Below, in pieces: positions 7,901-11,062 of a DNA stretch of 11,062 nt. The stretch spans positions 1 to 11,062 of the forward strand of contig CAXTMA010000125.1 of assembly GCA_964245015.1 (NCBI GenBank), written 5' to 3'. Within the stretch, counting starts at the first letter, position 1; each line of letters opens with the position of its first letter. The notes beneath the pieces are model-generated. The model was not told the DNA's origin. It saw only the letters and a list, made by a program, of their open reading frames with translations, and searched no databases. This stretch comes from RH-AL1 sp964245015. Its GTDB lineage: Bacteria; Pseudomonadota; Alphaproteobacteria; Rhizobiales; Beijerinckiaceae. A program made the translations under genes and the position numbers.

Positions 7901-8290
7901 AGCCGCGGCCGCCTGCGGACGACCGTCGCCGTGCGCCTCTCCATTGCTGTCGTCGCGCCGCCGCCGACTGCGCCGCGGCCGACGCTCCTCTTCTTCCGGC
8001 TCTTCTTGCTCGTCTTCGGCGACCAGGGCCTGCCGATCGCTGAAGGGGATCTGGTAGTAGTCCGGGTGGATCTCGGAAAAGGCCAGGAAGCCGTGGCGGT
8101 TGCCGCCGTAGTCGACGAAGGCGGCTTGCAGCGAGGGTTCGACCCTTATGACCTTGGCGAGATAGATATTGCCGCGCAGCTGGCGCTTGGAGGAGGATTC
8201 GAAATCGAATTCTTCGATCCGGCTACCGCGGAGAACGACGACCCGGGTTTCTTCCGGATGCGTCGCATCGATGAGCATCTTGTTTGCCAT
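4937..8290 (-). CDS. rne: Ribonuclease E with S1-domain insertion and C-terminal PNPase-binding peptide
   Basis: A 1117-residue endoribonuclease that starts mRNA decay and processes rRNA and tRNA precursors, and is the scaffold of the degradosome. The ATG at 8290 gives the usual MANKMLIDATHPEETRVVV opening. The S1 domain begins at about residue 37 (NIYLAKVIRVEPSLQAAFVDYG) and is interrupted after about residue 84 by some 275 charged, Ala/Glu/Arg-rich residues. It resumes near Tyr364 (YKIQEVIKRRQVLLVQVVKE). The 5'-phosphate sensor is Arg446-Thr447. The DNase I-like catalytic aspartates are Asp579 (AIDVNSG) and Asp622 (VVDFIDM), with the same spacing of 43 as in E. coli (303 and 346). The zinc link is Cys680-Pro-His-Cys683. 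After about residue 795 the tail is low-complexity, with Arg clusters near 809-820 and 866-882 that likely bind RNA. It ends with Gly-Trp-Trp at 1106-1108. It is convergent with aat and divergent from the amidase gene. Confidence 0.98.
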   Translation of the reverse strand: MANKMLIDATHPEETRVVVLRGSRIEEFDFESSSKRQLRGNIYLAKVIRVEPSLQAAFVDYGGNRHGFLAFSEIHPDYYQIPFSDRQALVAEDEQEEPEEEERRPRRSRRRRDDSNGEAHGDGRPQAAAARHGDQMVSGPADMGAPIGERHSPDAGPGEGAGTPSAALETAPTSPYDDFTAELIERASRDHEGEAQSEGVYPASDRAGRLQAEETHADGEAPAAPDHASDQPAPGSAEPAASAHETAAEGLGAHQAAALNGPAEAPVSEQVHATADDFAVPPASDAAVDTGSTEMPASEATVRETSERLKGRREVRGHEFKNDDHKNDELRDDEHDEEEEQVDQIGGDALEEVPRRVYRSRRQYKIQEVIKRRQVLLVQVVKEERGNKGAALTTYLSLAGRYSVLMPNTARGGGISRKITDAGDRQRLKTIAQDLEVPDGMGVILRTAGAARTKPEVKRDFEYLMRMWETVRETTLASTAPTLVYEEGSLIKRAIRDLYNKDVEEIVVAGEDGYREAKDFMRLLQPSHTRNVLPWRDAAPLFAKNGAEAQLDAMFHNHVTLKSGGTLVINQTEALVAIDVNSGRATREHNIEDTALRTNLEAADEVARQLRLRDLAGLIVVDFIDMEEGRNNRAVERRMKDALKDDRARIQIGRISHFGLLEMSRQRIRTGVLEGSTEACPHCAGAGTVRSTASIALYVLRALEEALLLDRSRDMIVRTRGGVALYILNHKRAHLSDLEARFGIAVIFQGDEALIGTTYCALERGEPASGVPQPLRVPPPEEPEVEAFDAGPEEEAGEDSPSAVDGGDGETRRRRRRRRGRGGSSIADDAPQPSDDALALLGQPEPARAAAEPEEVAEPVASEDGASRRRRSRRGGRRGREGRIGVRAEDEILAADGEESTTMSGEDATGEQEAVPAPGGEPVEAAAAIPPADPAMEVLSRHGSDARVDEMPLHGGTSEHPEDEPVEAMPAGATPVEAVQAKPTHLEPTHPEAVPTEAVDASQADLHPIGAPHVDASAPSPLAAAPEAEPSAAAAIGVVPAAASVNAPLVSSLPEPTAAEAPRSEQVDASGSAPAHEEDADAMAAASRRAAPISSEPDPSRPKRSGWWQKAKATLGG

Positions 8291-8890
8291 GGGGGACTCG
8301 TCGGAGCGCACGCCGATTCCGCCCCTTCGGGCGGGCCGGCTCGTCGCTGAAAAGGAGGGAGGTCGGCGGCTCGAAAGCGAACCGCGTTGAGGTGCGTGAG
8401 CCAAGCCACGCGAATGCCGGCCCGAAAATCAGCCGGATTGGTCGCGAACCGCTGTGCGAAACGGGCGCTGAGGAACGGGGGCGACGCCCGGCCAAGGCCG
8501 GCAGGCCCCATTCGCTCAGCAACTCTGTTCCGGGGACAGACCATGTCCTCTCAAGACCCATGCGCGATGCGAAACGCCAAGCGCGGTGCGTGAAGCAGGC
8601 GCGACGCGGGACGCATCCGTACGGTCTGGCACGCGGCGATCAGCCGTCGGCGATTCGATCCGCTCTCGCCGGACGCGGGACTGCCCCTTTCCCAGGCTGT
8701 GGCCCTGCCAACGAACGGCCTTGCCAACCAATTGCCGGAGAAAGGCGACCCTCGCTCGCCGAAGCTGGATCGGACAGCCGAAACTGTCGTCGCCAGAACC
8801 AAACACCCGTTCCACATACGGTCAGCCGCCGTCTTTGGCAAGCGATCCTGTGTCCTGGACGCCACAGGCGCGGGTCGACGGCTCCGTGGC
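8291..8890. other. Long non-coding region upstream of rne
   Basis: This is the longest stretch without a supported gene (691 bases up to the amidase start, of which this is the part away from the amidase promoter). Open frames cross it on both strands, the longest about 240 codons, but none shows a known motif, a good start site or a signal peptide. By analogy with E. coli rne, whose long 5' UTR mediates autoregulation, it may hold an rne leader; that is inference. Visible structure includes a hairpin at 8319-8334, a 6-bp inverted repeat at 8847-8852 and 8863-8868 (CCTGTG/CACAGG), and an imperfect palindrome TGTTCCGGGGACA near 8525-8537. I could not find a convincing rne promoter. Confidence 0.5.
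8319..8334 (-). promoter_or_regulatory. GC-rich hairpin in the rne leader
   Basis: CCGCCC and GGGCGG form a 6-bp stem with a 4-base loop (GAAG on the rne strand), 28 bases upstream of the rne start codon. No strong Shine-Dalgarno sequence is visible between it and the ATG, so the structure could influence initiation. The regulatory role is inferred only from position. Confidence 0.35.
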
Positions 8891-8891
8891 G

Positions 8892-8921
8892 TTTACAAAG
8901 CGTTAACGCGGTCGGTTTAAA
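8892..8921 (+). promoter_or_regulatory. Candidate promoter of the amidase gene
   Basis: An AT-rich island in otherwise GC-rich DNA holds TTTACA (8892-8897) and TTTAAA (8916-8921) separated by 18 bases, resembling a sigma-70-type -35/-10 pair. GTTAAC lies in the spacer. A small hairpin (CCACG 8923-8927 with CGTGG 8932-8936) follows, near the expected transcript start. The amidase start codon is about 60 bases downstream. Confidence 0.45.
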
Positions 8922-8981
8922 GCCACGTTGCCGTGGTGCCGGATCGGTGAGATCGGCGCCGACGCAAGGTGGGGCGGGCAG

Positions 8982-10409
8982 ATGGGCGATCGTCGGCGTA
9001 TCCTTGACCTGACCCGAGCCGCCATGCTGCTGGCAGCGGTCGGCCTGCTCCTGACCGGTCCGGCTTGGGATCACGCTTGGAATCCCGCTTGGAATCCCGC
9101 TTGGGGCACGGCCCGGGCGGCGGGTTTGATCGGCGCGCGCGCACTGGGATCCGTCGTGAGCGCGACCGACGCCCGCCTCAATGATCGCGGCGATGCGGCG
9201 GAACTCACCTTCGCCCTATCGCGCGCCGTGGAACCCACCGCCTTCACCCTGTCCGGCCCCGATCGGGTCATCCTCGATCTGCCGCAGGTCGCCTTCGAGG
9301 TCGATCTCCGCGCGCTCGATGCCGGCCGGCTCGCCGACGAGAAGAACCGGCGCGGCAAGCCGGCCAGCCGGTCGGCGGCGCAAGGGCCGGACGCCAAGGG
9401 GCTGATCGCGTCCGTGCGGTTCGGGCTGCTGGCGCCGGGCCGTTCGCGGGTCGTGATCGACCTCGCGCAGCCTGCCCGGATCGTGTCGGCGAAGGTCGTG
9501 GCGGTACAGGGCGGGGCGGGATCGGAGCGCGGCGGCGCCCGGCTGATCGTCGAACTCGCCCGCACGGATCGATCGAGCTTCGAGGCCGGTGCCCGCGCCC
9601 CGGCGCCAGCGGCGAACGGCAACGCTTCGCCCGCCGTGCTTCCGGTTGCCGCCGCCGGCCGGTTGACGGTGGTCATCGATCCCGGCCATGGCGGCCCCGA
9701 TAACGGCGCCGTGCGCAACGGAGTGATCGAAAAGGAACTCACCCTCGCCTTCGCCCGAACCCTCGCCGCCAAGCTGGAAGCCGGCGGTCGCTTGAACGTC
9801 GTGCTGACGCGCGCCGCCGATGTCTTCATTCCCTTGAGCGAGCGGGTTCGCATCGCCCGCGCGGCCGGCGCCGCCCTGATGATCTCGGTCCATGCCGACA
9901 CCCTGCCGGGATCGGCCCGCGACACCGCGGAGGTCAGCGGCGCCACGGTCTACACCGTGTCGGACCGCGCGTCCGACGCCTATGCCGCCACCGTCGCCGC
10001 CAAGGAGAACGCCGCCGATGCCGCCGTCGGCGTCGCCGGTCAGGCGGACACGGCCGACGTCAACGACATCCTGTTCGATCTGACCCGTCAGGAAACCCGA
10101 GCCTACAGCCACGTCTTCGCCCGCACGCTGGTCAACTATTTGAAGATCGCCGGCCGCCTCAACAAGAACCCGCAGCGCTCGGCAGGCTTCGTGGTGCTGA
10201 AGGCGCCCGACGTGCCCTCCGTGCTTGTCGAGCTGGGCTACCTGTCGAGCGCGGCCGACGCCGCGTCCTTCCTGTCCGACGACTGGCGCGACAAGGCGAC
10301 GGGGCGGATGGCCGAGGCGGTGGAAACCTACTTCGCCGAGCAGCACGGAACGGGCAAGGCTGCCGCCGCCGTCCTATCGCGCCAGCTCAGCGCCGATCTG
10401 GCCAAATAG
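8982..10409 (+). CDS. N-acetylmuramoyl-L-alanine amidase (AMIN + Amidase_3), periplasmic
   Basis: A 475-residue zinc amidase of the AmiA/B/C type that cleaves the bond between MurNAc and L-Ala in peptidoglycan, usually for daughter-cell separation. The ATG at 8982 is chosen because AAGGTGG lies about 9 bases upstream and a signal sequence follows (Arg-rich start, hydrophobic core 13-26, possible cleavage after Ala46). A TTG 18 codons earlier gives no export signal. Between core and likely cleavage site the protein repeats a four-residue Ala-Trp unit four times (28-43). The AMIN domain (about 50-195) targets septal wall. An Ala/Pro linker leads to the Amidase_3 domain (about 229-455) with zinc ligands His236 (DPGHGG), Glu250 (EKELTL) and His304 (SVHAD), and catalytic Glu417 (LVELGYLS). 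The segment 320-385 corresponds to the family's regulatory-helix region. The next gene, PBP1A-like, builds the wall this enzyme cuts. An amiC-type name is plausible, but paralogues cannot be separated here. Confidence 0.95.
   Translation: MGDRRRILDLTRAAMLLAAVGLLLTGPAWDHAWNPAWNPAWGTARAAGLIGARALGSVVSATDARLNDRGDAAELTFALSRAVEPTAFTLSGPDRVILDLPQVAFEVDLRALDAGRLADEKNRRGKPASRSAAQGPDAKGLIASVRFGLLAPGRSRVVIDLAQPARIVSAKVVAVQGGAGSERGGARLIVELARTDRSSFEAGARAPAPAANGNASPAVLPVAAAGRLTVVIDPGHGGPDNGAVRNGVIEKELTLAFARTLAAKLEAGGRLNVVLTRAADVFIPLSERVRIARAAGAALMISVHADTLPGSARDTAEVSGATVYTVSDRASDAYAATVAAKENAADAAVGVAGQADTADVNDILFDLTRQETRAYSHVFARTLVNYLKIAGRLNKNPQRSAGFVVLKAPDVPSVLVELGYLSSAADAASFLSDDWRDKATGRMAEAVETYFAEQHGTGKAAAAVLSRQLSADLAK
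9063..9110 (+). repeat. Four 12-bp in-frame tandem repeats in the amidase export region
   Basis: Four adjacent 12-base units start with GCTTGG: 9063-9074 (GCTTGGGATCAC), 9075-9086 and 9087-9098 (both GCTTGGAATCCC) and 9099-9110 (GCTTGGGGCACG). They are exactly in register with the codons and encode Ala-Trp-Asp-His, Ala-Trp-Asn-Pro twice, and Ala-Trp-Gly-Thr. The two middle copies are identical at the DNA level, which suggests recent duplication and possible copy-number variation. Confidence 0.92.
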
Positions 10410-10441
10410 GCCGACATAAAGATCGCGGGTGCCGCTCCGGC

Positions 10442-10470
10442 TTATCGGCCCGCCACAAGATCGCTACAGT
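10442..10470 (+). promoter_or_regulatory. Weak promoter candidate for the PBP1A-like gene
   Basis: TTATCG (10442-10447) and TACAGT (10465-10470) are spaced by 17 bases in the 184-base gap after the amidase gene. They match the sigma-70 consensus only partly. If real, the transcript would begin just upstream of the GGCGCC hairpin. Confidence 0.2.
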
Positions 10471-10522
10471 GTCGCGGGATAGGGCGGGGATCGACCGGAA
10501 CTCGGGCCGGCCACGGTTCCGA

Positions 10523-10548
10523 GGGCGCCCTGCAAGGCCAGGGCGCCC
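10523..10548 (+). promoter_or_regulatory. Strong GC hairpin in the leader of the PBP1A-like gene
   Basis: GGGCGCCCTG (10523-10532) and CAGGGCGCCC (10539-10548) form a perfect 10-bp stem with a 6-base loop. It ends 45 bases before the start codon. A third GGCGCC at 10552-10557 could compete for either arm. No T-run follows. It may be an amidase terminator, an attenuator, or an mRNA leader structure. Confidence 0.55.
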
Positions 10549-10593
10549 GATGGCGCCTCGGGCGGCGAGCCGGCCGGAGGCTTTGGAGAAAGC

Positions 10594-11062
10594 ATGCGTC
10601 TGATTGCCCGCTTCCTCGGCCTGATCTTCGCGACCGGGGCGATCGTCTTCGTGATCGGCGCGCTGGGCGCCGCCGCGGTGGTGTGGAAATACGAGCAGGA
10701 GCTGCCCGACTACACCCAGCTTAAGACCTACGAGCCGCCGGTGATGACCCGCGTGCACGCCGGCGACGGCTCGGTGCTGGCCGAGTACGCCCGCGAGCGC
10801 CGGCTCTACCTGCCGTCCTCCGCCATCCCCGCCTTGGTCAAGGAAGCCTTCATCTCGGCCGAGGACAAGACCTTCTACACGCACAACGGCGTCGATCCCG
10901 AGGGCATCGTGCGCGCGGTCGTGGTGCAGATCGAGGGCGGCCACATGCAGGGCGCGTCCACCATCACCCAGCAGGTCGCCAAGAACTTCCTGCTCACCAA
11001 CGAGCGCTCCTACGACCGCAAGATCAAGGAGGCGCTGCTCTCCTTCCGCATCGAGTCGGCCT
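10594..11062 (+). CDS. mrcA: PBP1A-type bifunctional peptidoglycan synthase, N-terminal part, cut by the window edge
   Basis: The first 156 codons of a class A penicillin-binding protein, which polymerises glycan strands (glycosyltransferase family 51) and crosslinks peptides (transpeptidase, beyond the window). The ATG at 10594 has GGAG 5 bases upstream. A single membrane anchor (about 8-31) puts the rest in the periplasm. Motif 1, SAEDKTFYTHNGVD, contains the catalytic Glu90. Motif 2, GASTITQQVAKNFLL, spans 120-134. Motif 3, RKIKEALLSFRIE (142-154), includes Glu146. The run EPPVMTRVHAGDGSVLAEYARE (47-68) is typical of PBP1A rather than PBP1C or monofunctional MtgA. It is co-directional with the amidase gene 184 bases upstream, with a hairpin between, so it may be read through or transcribed separately. 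The product name is firm; 1A against other class A types is slightly less so without the transpeptidase half. Confidence 0.94.
   Translation, partial: MRLIARFLGLIFATGAIVFVIGALGAAAVVWKYEQELPDYTQLKTYEPPVMTRVHAGDGSVLAEYARERRLYLPSSAIPALVKEAFISAEDKTFYTHNGVDPEGIVRAVVVQIEGGHMQGASTITQQVAKNFLLTNERSYDRKIKEALLSFRIESA

Noticed and set aside
6524..8350. 608-codon open frame on the plus strand opposite rne
   Set aside because: It is a shadow of rne: GC-rich third positions in rne leave the opposite strand free of stops. Its product has no recognisable domain, and rne on the other strand is certain.
8903..8920. CtrA box (TTAA-N7-TTAA) upstream of the amidase
   Set aside because: The two TTAA elements are separated by 10 bases, not 7, so the consensus is not met.
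8928..8981. Longer amidase start at a TTG (8928)
   Set aside because: The extra 18 residues would put a polar stretch before the signal peptide. The ATG at 8982 has AAGGTGG at proper spacing.
8284..9012. 242-codon plus-strand frame spanning the rne-amidase gap
   Set aside because: It overlaps the rne start and the amidase start, has no motif or export signal, and its composition looks like background. A short real gene inside the gap cannot be fully excluded.

Overview
The window is GC-rich bacterial chromosomal DNA with dense housekeeping genes. The best fit is an alphaproteobacterium, probably of the order Hyphomicrobiales. This rests on a DsbA-family protein with a ScsC-like N-terminus, the run aroQ-accB-accC-aat, an RNase E with a large insertion inside its S1 domain and a C-terminal Gly-Trp-Trp peptide, and the divergent pair rne / N-acetylmuramoyl-L-alanine amidase followed by a PBP1A-type gene. 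No species can be named from the sequence alone. I see no mobile element, CRISPR array, rRNA or tRNA gene.

Left part (1-4659). The 5' end of an APC-family amino-acid permease runs off the left edge on the minus strand. Divergent from it is a plus-strand run: a periplasmic ScsC/DsbA-like thiol oxidoreductase (613-1386), aroQ (1496-1975), accB (1972-2436, 4-base overlap with aroQ), accC (2452-3816) and aat (3954-4631). These serve periplasmic disulfide chemistry, the shikimate pathway, the biotin carrier and biotin carboxylase half-reaction of acetyl-CoA carboxylase, and N-end-rule tagging. A perfect 10-bp hairpin just after aat probably closes the unit.

Middle (4660-8981). rne (RNase E, 1117 codons) lies on the minus strand, convergent with aat. 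A 305-base gap between the two stop codons holds candidate terminators. RNase E keeps all its catalytic and zinc-link residues. It also carries about 275 extra, charged, low-complexity residues inside the S1 domain, and a long disordered tail with Arg clusters ending in a Gly-Trp-Trp PNPase-docking peptide. Upstream of rne is a 691-base non-coding stretch, the longest in the window. It probably holds the rne promoter and leader and, at its right end, the amidase promoter.

Right part (8982-11062). An exported AMIN plus Amidase_3 cell-wall amidase is followed by the first 156 codons of a PBP1A-type bifunctional peptidoglycan synthase. This pairs a septum or wall hydrolase with a wall polymerase. 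A strong GC-rich hairpin lies just before the PBP start codon.

No clearly novel biological system is present; the gene content is core metabolism, RNA decay and cell wall. The points most worth a second look are a 12-bp tandem repeat in the amidase export region, the RNase E insertion and tail, the hairpin leader of the PBP1A gene, an extra C-terminal cysteine pair in the ScsC-like protein, and the long untranslated region upstream of rne.
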